From CAVSUR01 sp052143655 (lineage in GTDB: Bacteria > Actinomycetota > Actinomycetes > Streptosporangiales > Streptosporangiaceae), in contig JBKQSL010000268.1 of NCBI GenBank assembly GCA_052143655.1, forward strand, positions 1-29,795: 29,795 nucleotides of DNA, read 5' to 3'. The position numbers and the translations under genes were made by a program. Under the pieces are notes generated by a model, which worked only from the letters and a program-made list of their open reading frames with translations, searched no databases and had not been told where the DNA came from. Positions within the stretch are counted from its first letter, which is position 1, and the number at the start of each line of letters is the position of its first letter. Below, one piece after another: positions 7,195-15,006 of this stretch.

Positions 7195-7436
7195 CGGCCC
7201 CCTCCGCCGCCGGCCGCTCCGATCGCGAGGCCGTTCATAGCGGCCGGCACCGCCAGCCCGCACCGGGCAATCGGGCACCCCGCGTGATCCGCTGCTTGCC
7301 TTTCTGACATTCGCAGGACTCTAGCGTTCATGAATGACTCCAGAGCCGTAAACGGGCATATGCCCGCTGCTAAGTGCACGCGCACCATTTCCTGCCTCTC
7401 CCTGTCCGGCTGCTGTCATCCCGCGTTCCTCGGCTG
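7195..7436. other. Gap between flippase and GH26-like gene with a short direct repeat
   Basis: Mostly unexplained sequence, AT-richer than its neighbours near 7280-7400. GCTGTCATCCCGCG occurs at 7412-7425 and again, 21 bases on, at 7433-7446, where it spans the flippase stop codon. This looks like a local duplication of the 3' end of the gene. The ribosome site of the GH26-like gene lies at about 7196-7206. The gap could hold a secondary promoter for the last three genes, but I see no convincing -35/-10 pair. Confidence 0.35.
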
Positions 7437-9293
7437 TCATCCCGCGCCCCCCGGCCTGGCTGCGGTGTGGCGCCGGACCCGGCCGGCTAGCTGAGCCACC
7501 CCCGGCATCACGGCCAGCTGCAGGACATCCCGGAAGCGCCAGAGCCCCGCCGCCATGACCGCGCACCCGGCGGCGACCGCCACGGCGGCGCTGACCAGGC
7601 CGGGCCCGGCAGCCAGCCGCACAGCGAGCGGAATGAGGCCGAAGCTCACGGCGGTCAGCCCGCAGGCGATCGCGGCTCCCCGGCCGAACGGGTGCACCCG
7701 CAGCACCACAGCGACCTGGATCAGCGGCATCAGGTTGAACACGGCGATCGCCGCGGCCCAGCCGATAGCCGCGCCGGTAATACCGTACCGGGGGATCAGC
7801 ACCAGGTCGGCTGCAACGTTCGTGGCCATGGCCAGCAGGCCGTTGGCCAGGCTCCAGCTGGATCGCCCGGCGGTAGTGAGCACCATGTCAACCTGCCCGC
7901 AGCCAGCCGACACCAGCATGGCCAGGCTCAGGATCACCATCACGGTCGCGCCGGCCTGGTAGGAGTGCCCGAAGATGCCCAGGACCTGCGGCCCGTAGGT
8001 CGCGGCCAGCAGGTACAGCGGCCAGGCCAGGACCACCAGCCAGGCGGTGGTCGCCTGGTAGACCATGTTCGCGCCGCGCCGGTCCCGCACCGCGAACAGG
8101 TGCGTGAACTGCGGCTGCGCGGCCATGCTGATCGCGATATTGCCCAGCTGGCCGACCACCAGGAACCGGGTGGCGGCGGTGTAGATGGCCGCGTCCACCG
8201 GGCCCTTGATGATGCCCACCAGCACGATGTCCAGCCGCTGGATGACGATCTGCGCAGTGGCCGCGAGCGCACGCGGGGCGTTGAACTTCCAGAACCCGCG
8301 CGGGGTCGCGCTGGTCAGCACGCTGTCTTCGATCTGCTGGTCGCGGCGGGTCACCGGGAACGGCCGGGTCTCCGGCTCGACGTCCACGTAACGCAGGTCG
8401 GCGTAGGGGCCGGCCTGGGACACGCCGCGCACCGCGACCAGCTGCCGCCGCCGTGGCCGGGTCCGCCGGTCGATCCGGCGCAGCCACAGCCAGCCGATGA
8501 TGGCGGCGGGCACGTACGGCACGGCCCACAGCGGCGCGAGCAGGGCAGCGCTGCCCAGCATGGCCGCGATCAGCACGGCAGCCAGCTGCAGGCCGGAGCG
8601 GCCGATCCGGTCGATGACCACGGTGGGCCGCATGTTCCGGTAGCCGCGGCTGGCGCCGAGGAACGTGTCGGTGAGGGCGGCGAACGGAAGCGCCACCGCC
8701 AGCGCCCGCAGTGCCCCGGCGACCGCCGCGTGCCCGGCTCCGCCGCCCAGGTCGCCGTGCAGCAGCACGCGGGCCAGCGGATCGGCGAACACGGCCATTG
8801 CGACCGCCCCGGCGGTCGAGACCAGGACCACCGGGATGACCGCCGCCCGCAGGATGCGCGGGATCTTGTGCTCGGCGTGCAGCGACCGGAGCCGGGTGAT
8901 GAAGTACACCGTGCCGTTGTAGGCACCGAGATTGGTGATCGCCTCGAGGATCAGGAACAGCGAGGTCGCCGCGAAGAACGCGCCCGCGACTGAGGTGCTG
9001 AACTCCCGGGTCACCAGCACCGTCAGGCCGAGCGTGGCGGCCGCGGAGATGCCAGCGCCGGCCAGGTTCAGCGTGCTGCCGCGGGCGACCTCGGCAAGGC
9101 TGGCCCGGTCGGCCTGCGCGGCCGCCCGGCTGCGGGCGGCAGGCTCGGCCGGGCGACGGGGCGGCGGCGGCCCGCCCGCCCGCGAGCCGGACCGGTGTGA
9201 GCCCGCCCGGTGCTGGCCCGGCCGTCCGCCGAGATCGTGGGAGGTTCCGGGCAGGCCGGGCGGCGCGGGGCTCATCTGCTCGGATGACTTCAT
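7437..9293 (-). CDS. Wzx-like polysaccharide flippase (MOP superfamily)
   Basis: The protein has 618 residues and many hydrophobic helices from about residue 70 to 600. The N-terminal 65 residues are disordered, Pro/Arg/Ala-rich and cytoplasmic. ARGSTLNLAGAGISAAATLGL begins the first helix, resembling the usual start of the polysaccharide transporter family. A long hydrophilic cytoplasmic loop (about 275-335, with RRIDRRTRPRRR) separates the two bundles. The second half restarts with FWKFNAPRALAATAQIVIQR, followed by DIVLVGII and GYDxTG-like IPRYGITGAAIGWA, typical of the C-lobe. It should flip undecaprenyl-PP-linked repeat units to the outer face. It lies 46 bases downstream of the Wzy-like gene. 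Start choice: ATG 9293 or ATG 9275; neither has a clear ribosome site. Confidence 0.85.
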   Translation of the reverse strand: MKSSEQMSPAPPGLPGTSHDLGGRPGQHRAGSHRSGSRAGGPPPPRRPAEPAARSRAAAQADRASLAEVARGSTLNLAGAGISAAATLGLTVLVTREFSTSVAGAFFAATSLFLILEAITNLGAYNGTVYFITRLRSLHAEHKIPRILRAAVIPVVLVSTAGAVAMAVFADPLARVLLHGDLGGGAGHAAVAGALRALAVALPFAALTDTFLGASRGYRNMRPTVVIDRIGRSGLQLAAVLIAAMLGSAALLAPLWAVPYVPAAIIGWLWLRRIDRRTRPRRRQLVAVRGVSQAGPYADLRYVDVEPETRPFPVTRRDQQIEDSVLTSATPRGFWKFNAPRALAATAQIVIQRLDIVLVGIIKGPVDAAIYTAATRFLVVGQLGNIAISMAAQPQFTHLFAVRDRRGANMVYQATTAWLVVLAWPLYLLAATYGPQVLGIFGHSYQAGATVMVILSLAMLVSAGCGQVDMVLTTAGRSSWSLANGLLAMATNVAADLVLIPRYGITGAAIGWAAAIAVFNLMPLIQVAVVLRVHPFGRGAAIACGLTAVSFGLIPLAVRLAAGPGLVSAAVAVAAGCAVMAAGLWRFRDVLQLAVMPGVAQLAGRVRRHTAARPGGAG

Positions 9294-9339
9294 GACCGGG
9301 GTGCGGACCGCACTCGCCGCAGCCGCGCCGTGCCCGCGC

Positions 9340-10818
9340 TCACGCCGGTGACCCGAGCCGCGCCGCAGCCCCGGGCCGCAGCGCCCGGGGTGCCGCTGGC
9401 GGCTCGGCCGCCTGCCGGAACATGGAGTCCTTCCACATCAGCGCATAGATCAGGATGGTGAAGCCGAGCGGCGCGCCGACGGCGTCATAAGTGAACATGT
9501 AGACGAACGACAGCAGTAGCACGAGCACTCCGGCGACTGCGTACGGCGATCGCTCATGCCGGTACCGCCATATGCCAAACAGGAAGAAGGCCAGGTACAG
9601 GCCGGCTCCGACGAATCCGCTGCAGACCAGCAGCAGCCAGAGCTGGCCGGTGCTGCCGACCGCGAGATGACCGCAGCTCGGGCACTTCGGCCCCGGGCCG
9701 ACCGCGATGGACTCGGGGCTCCCCTTCTCCTGCCGGGTGTCTCCGTACCCGATGATCGGCGAGGCCAGGGCAGCCTTGACTGACAGCGACCCCAGTTCCG
9801 AGCGCAGGTTGTCGCTCTTGCCGTGGTGCAATCGGCCGGTCACGATCGACTGCAGCGGAGTGGCCAGGACCAGGACGCCGGCTAGCGCGATCAGCGCGAT
9901 GAGCCCGCCGAGCAGGCCGACCCGGCCGCGGGCGGCCAGCCGCACGGCCAGGTAGCCGATGGCGAAACCGACCCCTATCCAGGCGCCTCGGTTCAGCGAG
10001 TACAGCAGCGGCACGATCGCGAGCGTGATCGTCGTGGCGGCTATCCAGCGCTGCCGCCGGGTCCCGCCCTGCCACCAGCCCACGATCAGGAACGGCACCA
10101 GGATGGTCAGGCAGTCGCCCCACAGGTTGGTGTAGTCGAACGGCGCCTTCGGGCGGCCGCCGGCCGTGCCCAGCACGTTCTGCACCTGCGCCAGCCCGGG
10201 CTGCATGGAGGCCTGGATGAACGTGTTGGACTGCACGCTCTTGGGCAGCACCAGCAGCAGCGGCGAGTTGAACTGCAGGTGCGGCGCCGCCATCCCGGCC
10301 AGCCCCCCGATGGTGGTGAAGATTGCCACCAGGCCGAGCAGCCAGGCGAACCGGCGGCGCGGCAGTTCCTTCTCGGTAAGGTTCCCGGCGAACAGCAGCA
10401 TGACGGTCACGCCGGCGTAGTTCATCGTGCGGTCGGCCCACGACAAGACGCGGTGCGACATGGCGCTCGGCACGGTGTCGGGCGCGGTCAGCGTCAGCGC
10501 GGCCACCCCGGCTACGGCGCATACCAGGAACAGCAGCCAGAGCCCGAAGCCCGGCGGGACCCGGATCCGGCGGTTGCCGAACCGGCGCCAGGCGACCATG
10601 CGCGCCGTCATCGGGATGGCCAGCAGGATCCACAGGAAGTCGGCCAGGCCGAGAGCCCACCACAGCGGGTACAGCAGCAGCAGGCCGGTAACCGGCCAGG
10701 CCGGGTGACGGGCAAGCCAGCCGCCGGTTCGCTGCGGTCCTGCCGCGCCGCTGCGGCGCGACGGCGCCGGGCCGCTGGGCGGCGGCAGGCCCGGCGTGGG
10801 GCGCACTGTCGTGGTCAC
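9340..10818 (-). CDS. O-antigen ligase/polymerase-like membrane protein (Wzy/WaaL family)
   Basis: The protein has 492 residues from GTG 10818, with GAGGTGA about 10 bases upstream. It has about ten or more membrane helices and one large extracytoplasmic loop (about 320-390). Family landmarks are PFDYTNLWGD (227-236), LYSLNRGAWIG (272-282; the RG.W/RGAW motif at the end of a helix) and ASPIIGYGDTRQ (352-363), the GxG near the loop end. Such proteins polymerise lipid-linked repeat units or ligate polysaccharide to an acceptor outside the membrane. With a Wzx-like flippase downstream and a Wzz-like protein upstream, the polymerase role is more likely. CPSCGH (379-384) in the external loop adds a Cys pair and a His next to the conserved region. 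Confidence 0.85.
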   Translation of the reverse strand: MTTTVRPTPGLPPPSGPAPSRRSGAAGPQRTGGWLARHPAWPVTGLLLLYPLWWALGLADFLWILLAIPMTARMVAWRRFGNRRIRVPPGFGLWLLFLVCAVAGVAALTLTAPDTVPSAMSHRVLSWADRTMNYAGVTVMLLFAGNLTEKELPRRRFAWLLGLVAIFTTIGGLAGMAAPHLQFNSPLLLVLPKSVQSNTFIQASMQPGLAQVQNVLGTAGGRPKAPFDYTNLWGDCLTILVPFLIVGWWQGGTRRQRWIAATTITLAIVPLLYSLNRGAWIGVGFAIGYLAVRLAARGRVGLLGGLIALIALAGVLVLATPLQSIVTGRLHHGKSDNLRSELGSLSVKAALASPIIGYGDTRQEKGSPESIAVGPGPKCPSCGHLAVGSTGQLWLLLVCSGFVGAGLYLAFFLFGIWRYRHERSPYAVAGVLVLLLSFVYMFTYDAVGAPLGFTILIYALMWKDSMFRQAAEPPAAPRALRPGAAARLGSPA

Positions 10819-10928
10819 GGCTGGTCGTTCACCTCATCCGGGCTGGCTGGGATCCGGGTGGCTAGGGCGCGGGCGGCAATGCAGGGCCGTCCGCCGGGGC
10901 AGCGGCGGCCGGGAAGCGTCCCGCACTG

Positions 10929-12818
10929 CTAGCCGCCCGCGACCCTGTTGGGCGGATCGTCGAACTCAGTGCGGTCACGCGGCAGCTTGGGCGGCGCTGC
11001 CGCGTCCATCCGCGGCAGCGGCCTCGTCTCGCCGTGGTTCCGCATGCCGCGGCCGGCCTCCGCCTGGCCGGGCAGGCCGGATGTCTTCCCGGCCGGCTTG
11101 CCGAGCGGCCGCGAGTCGGCGACCGACGCCGCGGCCGCCGAGGGGGCCGGCGGGTCCTCGCTGCCGCGCCACGGCGCCCGGGCTGGCGTGTCCGCCGGAC
11201 GGGGGCTCGCCGGGCTCTCCGGCCAGGACGCCGGCCGCTCCGTGCGCTCGGGACGCCGGCTGCCGGCCGGGGCTGGCTCGGCCGCCCGGCGCGCCTTCGG
11301 TGCCGCGGCGGCCCGCGGCAGGACGACCGCCCCGAGCACCGGGGCGCGCAGCCGGTCCAGGCGGCGCAGGCAGTCGGCCGCGTCGGGCCGCAGGGTGCGC
11401 CCGGCCTCGATGGCGAGCAGCGCGACGTCGGCGAACTCCGCCAGCGTGAACGTCTCCGCGTCGTATCCCACGGACTGCGCTTCGATGATCACGAAGTCCG
11501 CCTCGTGCCGAAGCTCGGCAAGCATGCGCCGGCAGGAGTCGTGCTGCATGTTCAGCAGGGTGCTGGAAGTGTCCGCGCCCGGCGGGATGATCCGCAGCCG
11601 GGGCACCTCGGCGGGCCTGCGCATGACCTCGGTGACCGTGGCGGTCCCGGCGAGCACCTCGGCCAGCCCACGGCCCTCGCTGACGCCGAACAGGGCCGGG
11701 GTCATGGTCCCGGTCAGGTCGGAGCAGAGCAGGATCACATCGCCGCGGGTACGGGCCAGCGTCGCGGCCAGGTTGGCTGCCGCCACGCTGCCGCCGGCGC
11801 CTGCCGCCGTGCCGGCCACCAGCAGCACGTGGCTGCCCTCGCCCAGCGAGGTGGCGATGTACTGAGCCAGTTCGGTGAAGGCCTGGCCAGTGCGCGAGCG
11901 CGGCGACGCCAGCCCGAACCGCTGGCCGGACTTGCGCGGCGCGGCGTCCAGCAGGACCGGGACGTCCAGGTAGCGCTCGACGTCCCGGACAGAATGCACC
12001 CGCTTGTCCCGCCGGTCCAGCCAGAACGCCAGCACCAGGCCGATGAGCAGGCCGATGAGCAGCCCGCTGGGCCCCAGCAGCAGCAGCCGCGGGCTGCTCG
12101 GCGAGGTCGGCGGGGTCGCCGTGGTGACGATGGAGCCGGCTGCCGCGTTGTTGTGCGACAGGCTCTGCAGCAGCGGCTGCGCTGACGCCACGGTGGCCTG
12201 CAGGGCCTTAATCGACAGGCTGGCGGAGCTGAGCCGCAGCTGCACCGGGAGCCGCTGCGCGGGCCCGTGCAGGTGCTTCAGCGCGACCTTGAGGCGCTGG
12301 ATCGCTCCCTGCTGGTAGGCGATCCGCGCTTGCACGGAGGTCAGGGTGGCCTGCAGCACCGAGGCAGCCGACGTGCGCCGGTGCAGGAGATAGGCACTGG
12401 CAAACGCGTTCGCGCAGCGCGCGGCTCCGGCCGCCGATGACGCGCTGCAGCCGACCTGCAGGAAAGTGGAGTTCGGCGGGACTGTCGCGGTGACGGTCTT
12501 CACCAGTTGCCGCGGGGTGAGCGGGCTGTGCAGTTGCCTGGCCGCCAGCGAGGCGACCGCACCGGACTGGAGGGCCTGCGCCTCGTTGTCCATGTTCACG
12601 TTGCCGGCCGTGCGGCCGCCGACCTGGTTGGCGTTGTTCGGCAGCGGCGCCACCTGGACCAGCGCATTCGCGGTGTAGGTCTTCGGCGCGGCCTTCGCAT
12701 AGCCGACACCGGCGAGCGCCCCCGCGATGGTCAGGACCAGTATGAGCGGCAGGTGGCGGCGCAGCGCGCTGAGATAGTCGCCCAGCTCGAACGAGGCTGG
12801 TCGTGAGGAGATGGTCAT
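10929..12818 (-). CDS. Wzz-type chain-length determinant fused to a degenerate BY-kinase domain
   Basis: The protein has 629 residues from ATG 12818, preceded by TAGGAG. Residues 1-270 form a Wzz domain: a membrane helix at about 24-42, an external helical region, and a second helix at about 244-266 after a Pro/Ser-rich stretch. Residues 310-500 align with CpsD/BY-kinase P-loop ATPases. The key residues are changed: Walker A reads AGTAAGAGGSVAAANLA (335-351) with Gly343 in place of the Lys, Walker A' reads LLCSDLTG (363-370) with only one of two Asp, and Walker B reads FVIIEAQSV (442-450) with Glu446 for Asp. The tail 505-629 is Pro/Ala/Arg-rich and contains no tyrosine, so there is no autophosphorylation cluster. 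It probably sets chain length as a structural partner of Wzy, without kinase activity. First gene of the leftward operon. Confidence 0.85.
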   Translation of the reverse strand: MTISSRPASFELGDYLSALRRHLPLILVLTIAGALAGVGYAKAAPKTYTANALVQVAPLPNNANQVGGRTAGNVNMDNEAQALQSGAVASLAARQLHSPLTPRQLVKTVTATVPPNSTFLQVGCSASSAAGAARCANAFASAYLLHRRTSAASVLQATLTSVQARIAYQQGAIQRLKVALKHLHGPAQRLPVQLRLSSASLSIKALQATVASAQPLLQSLSHNNAAAGSIVTTATPPTSPSSPRLLLLGPSGLLIGLLIGLVLAFWLDRRDKRVHSVRDVERYLDVPVLLDAAPRKSGQRFGLASPRSRTGQAFTELAQYIATSLGEGSHVLLVAGTAAGAGGSVAAANLAATLARTRGDVILLCSDLTGTMTPALFGVSEGRGLAEVLAGTATVTEVMRRPAEVPRLRIIPPGADTSSTLLNMQHDSCRRMLAELRHEADFVIIEAQSVGYDAETFTLAEFADVALLAIEAGRTLRPDAADCLRRLDRLRAPVLGAVVLPRAAAAPKARRAAEPAPAGSRRPERTERPASWPESPASPRPADTPARAPWRGSEDPPAPSAAAASVADSRPLGKPAGKTSGLPGQAEAGRGMRNHGETRPLPRMDAAAPPKLPRDRTEFDDPPNRVAGG

Positions 12819-13422
12819 GCGGCGGCACTCCTAACGCTGCGTCCCCGGTCCGCCGGGCTATACGGCGGATATCGCAGCATGGTTCACGTCGGGTAACCAA
12901 GACAGCAGCATAGGTGATAATCAGGGACAACGGGAACGTCGGTCGTCTTTACCAATTCATAACCACTTGTCTTCCTAGCTCGGCTCCGGCAGCCCGGCCG
13001 CCGCAGGCGGGCCGCCCCGGGCGGCCGCAGCCCGGATTTCTCCGCGGCACCGGAATTCAGGCATCGCTGGCCGCTATTCCGCGAGCCGCACACCCGGGTG
13101 CGACGGGCTGGCCGCAGCCGCACGGCAGCGGGCCGGCCGCGGCGGCCGCCTGGCGGGGGCACGGCCAGGGCGGTAGCGGCGGCGCCGGGCCCGCCGCGGC
13201 GATGCGGGTACTGCGGCGCATGCACGGGCTCCTCGTAGCAGCCTTGGCGGTACTTCGCGGTCACGCCCGGCGTTGTTCACCAAACCTTCTGATAGTGGAC
13301 GCGCCAGGGCTGCCGTTGGATGACGCTTCGCCCCTGATTGCTATGTTCGTGCCCAGCCGCGCGGGCCGGCGGCCCGGCGGCAGGCCGGGCCGGGCACCTG
13401 GCGGGGGACCACGGAGGGACCG
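12819..13422. other. Intergenic region upstream of the exopolysaccharide operon
   Basis: No supported gene in 604 bases. Bases about 12880-12985 are less GC-rich and are the likely promoter zone for the leftward operon. On the - strand a TATGCT (12912-12907) with TTCCCG 18 bases upstream is a weak candidate. GGTTCACGTCGGGTAACC (12881-12898) has complementary ends but a poorly matched centre. From about 12990 to 13400 the sequence is very GC-rich with overlapping open frames on both strands, none of which resembles a known protein. A GGAGGGA at 13413-13419 precedes the S9 peptidase remnant. Confidence 0.4.
12907..12912 (-). promoter_or_regulatory. Weak candidate -10 element for the leftward polysaccharide operon
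   Basis: On the - strand TATGCT matches four or five of six bases of TATAAT-type -10 boxes. TTCCCG lies 18 bases upstream as a poor -35. The site lies about 90 bases upstream of the Wzz-like gene start, inside the AT-richer part of the gap. This is an inference from position and composition only. Confidence 0.2.
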
Positions 13423-13759
13423 TTGACGCCGGTTGCGGACCTGGCCGGATATGTGGCGATCCCGGCGGTGACCGGGCTGACGCTGGCACCGGACGGCAGC
13501 TGGCTGGCGGTCGAGGTCAAGACCCTCGATGCCGACCAGAAGAAGTACCTGACCGGGATTACCGGGTGCCGGTCGGCGCGGCCCTGCGCCAGTACTGGGA
13601 GCTGACGCAGCGCGGCAAGAGCTGAAGTTCCTGTACTTCCCCGATGAGAGTCACTGGATACCGCGGCCCGGTGATATCCGGGTGTGGTACGAGACGGTGC
13701 TGGCGTTCCTGGCCGAGCACGTGCTCGGCCAGCCGTGGCAGCGGCCCGGGCTGCTGTGA
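13423..13759 (+). pseudogene. Collapsed S9 family (prolyl oligopeptidase-like) peptidase
   Basis: TTG 13423 follows GGAGGGA (13413-13419). The first about 45 codons read DLAGYVAIPAVTGLTLAPDG and then SWLAVEVKTLDADQKKYLT, the start of an S9 peptidase beta-propeller. At about 13557 the sequence jumps in another frame to DYRVPVGAALRQYWELTQRG, the segment just after the catalytic Asp region of the C-terminal alpha/beta-hydrolase domain. A single-base loss near 13618-13622 shifts it again, giving a TGA at 13623. The third frame continues KFLYFPDESHWI, with the catalytic-His region DESHW, then VWYETVLAFLAEHVLG and QPWQRPGLL to TGA 13757-13759. Intact members have about 600-650 residues; about 500 codons, including the Ser nucleophile, are deleted. 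It cannot make an active enzyme. Confidence 0.8.
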
Positions 13760-13822
13760 CCTGGCCGCGTCCCGGCTCCCTGGGCCGCCGTCACCGGCGC
13801 AGCAAGCAGCGCGGACCCGTGC

Positions 13823-14527
13823 TCAGGCGGCCGGGCCGGCCACGGAGGTGAACATCTCCGAGTCCTTGGCCACCCCGCCGGTCAGCGTGTTCTGCCGGAC
13901 CAGCTGCAGCTGGTTGTCCGGCCTGCTGGTGCCGGCGTTCACCGACAGCACGTACGGGTGGCTGAATTGCGTGGTCGCGCCGGAGATGAAGGAGTCATAC
14001 ACGTCGCTGTTGGCGGCCGTGTAGTCGTTCCCCTCGCTGATCAGCAGCGAGCCCTCGCTGCGCCCGCAGTCGACCAGCCGGACTGGCATGTCCGGGCCGG
14101 GCGTGCCCACCGTGCCGGCGCAGTACCCCGAGTCGTTGCCGAACGGGGACCAGTCCAGCTCGTACGCCGTGTTCGAGGCGTAGTCCAGGCAGGCCACCGA
14201 GACGGGGCTCAGCAGCGTGCCGCAGAACTGGCTGACCGTGCCCACGGCCTCGAACTGGAAGTCCTCGTTCGGGTGGCTGTTGCTGGCGAGCTTCAGGTTG
14301 ACGAGCTGGCCCGGGTGCGCCGGCACCGACCCGGTGTCGCCGCTGATGTAGGCGTTGACGATCGTGCCGGTGCCCAGCAGCAGCGAGGAGACGTCCGAGC
14401 AGTTGACGCCGCAGGCAGGCGTGGCGTTCCGGATGGCGTGGTGCGGGTGCACGGCCGCCTGGGCGCCGGTGGCGCCGAGCATCAGCAGGCCCGCGGCCGC
14501 GCTCATCGCGATGAGGTACTTGCGCAT
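13823..14527 (-). CDS. Secreted protein of unknown function with six cysteines in the mature part
   Basis: The protein has 234 residues from ATG 14527, with AAGGAG just upstream. The frame is open further, but the upstream 44 codons look non-coding. Residues 1-24 are a clear signal peptide: basic MRKY, hydrophobic core LIAMSAAAGLLMLGA, and a cleavage site after GAQA. The mature part has six Cys (39, 43, 102, 113, 136, 154), which could form three disulfides. It is rich in Ser, Thr, Asn and Gly with beta-strand-like alternation. Pieces such as NAYISGDTG, GQLVNLKLASNSHPNEDFQ and YELDWSPFGNDSGYCAG suggest a small beta-sandwich or beta-trefoil fold, but I do not recognise the family. It stands alone, convergent with the S9 remnant and divergent from menG. 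Likely an extracellular protein. Confidence 0.75.
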   Translation of the reverse strand: MRKYLIAMSAAAGLLMLGATGAQAAVHPHHAIRNATPACGVNCSDVSSLLLGTGTIVNAYISGDTGSVPAHPGQLVNLKLASNSHPNEDFQFEAVGTVSQFCGTLLSPVSVACLDYASNTAYELDWSPFGNDSGYCAGTVGTPGPDMPVRLVDCGRSEGSLLISEGNDYTAANSDVYDSFISGATTQFSHPYVLSVNAGTSRPDNQLQLVRQNTLTGGVAKDSEMFTSVAGPAA

Positions 14528-14780
14528 TTCTCTCCTTGACTTGAGCCAGGGCTGTCCCTGGCGGTTCGGCAGGCCATCCGCGCCACTGCGCGGAATTCCA
14601 GCGGAAATAACTTCACGGATAAATCGCCTGTTCTCGCTGAAGCTGGCCCAGAAGGTCACCAGACTGCTTTAGCGGCGCTACTCCTCCCCGACAATGCGTT
14701 GTCACGTTACACCTGGCGATGTCTTTATGTATCGCAAGACGCGGCATCTCCGAAGCCGGTTTACAGGCTTTTCCTGATGT

Positions 14781-14794
14781 ACCGTAATTCCGGT
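14781..14794. repeat. Imperfect palindrome, possible operator
   Basis: ACCGTAATTCCGGT matches its own reverse complement at 12 of 14 positions. It lies in the AT-rich divergent region, nine bases from a second inverted repeat. No regulator can be named from it. Confidence 0.3.
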
Positions 14795-14802
14795 AGAGCA
14801 AA

Positions 14803-14825
14803 TAATGGCCAATAACTGGCTATTA
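14803..14825. repeat. Inverted repeat, possible operator or small hairpin
   Basis: TAATGGCCA (14803-14811) pairs with TGGCTATTA (14817-14825) with one mismatch across a 5-base loop (ATAAC). It sits in the AT-rich centre of the divergent region, a location suited to regulator binding. Function unknown. Confidence 0.35.
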
Positions 14826-14992
14826 CTGCGCACTATGGGCGGCGCAGGCCACTTGAGCTGGCTCTATGACTTAATAAGATGATTTCGTCCGGCTCCCCGG
14901 CCGGTCCGGACATCGCGGTCGCCCTTCCCCGGGCAGCCGTCGCGCCCGCGGGCGGCCGGAGCCGCCGAGTTCGGCCCGGGCGCCCGGATATG

Positions 14993-14998
14993 CCTAGG
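14993..14998 (+). promoter_or_regulatory. Candidate -10 element giving a nearly leaderless menG transcript
   Basis: TAGGCT ends eight bases before the menG ATG at 15007. A -10 box at this distance places transcription start at or within one or two bases of the ATG, a pattern common in actinobacteria. There is no Shine-Dalgarno before this ATG (GGCTGGCGGC only), which fits leaderless translation. The -35 is not clear. Confidence 0.4.
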
Positions 14999-15006
14999 CT
15001 GGCGGC

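Larger units (their letters stand above)
14528..15006. other. AT-rich divergent intergenic region with two inverted repeats
   Basis: The stretch of about 14680-14880 is distinctly AT-rich against a GC-rich background and separates the secreted-protein gene (leftward) from menG (rightward). It holds two inverted repeats, listed separately. A possible + strand promoter, TTGAGC (14853-14858), 16-bp spacer, TAAGAT (14875-14880), lies about 125 bases before menG. No ORF here resembles a gene. Confidence 0.5.

Noticed and set aside
7321..7440. A 39-codon ORF on the - strand starting with ATGA overlap at the flippase stop
   Set aside because: Its third codon positions are not GC-biased like real genes here, it resembles nothing known, and its start comes from the local duplication of the flippase end.
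12881..12898. GGTTCACGTCGGGTAACC as an operator
   Set aside because: Only the outer four bases pair; the centre does not match its reverse complement.
12884..13283. Overlapping - strand open frames upstream of the polysaccharide operon
   Set aside because: They are rich in Arg, Pro and Ala as expected of antisense or non-coding GC-rich sequence, with no recognisable motif and no ribosome site.
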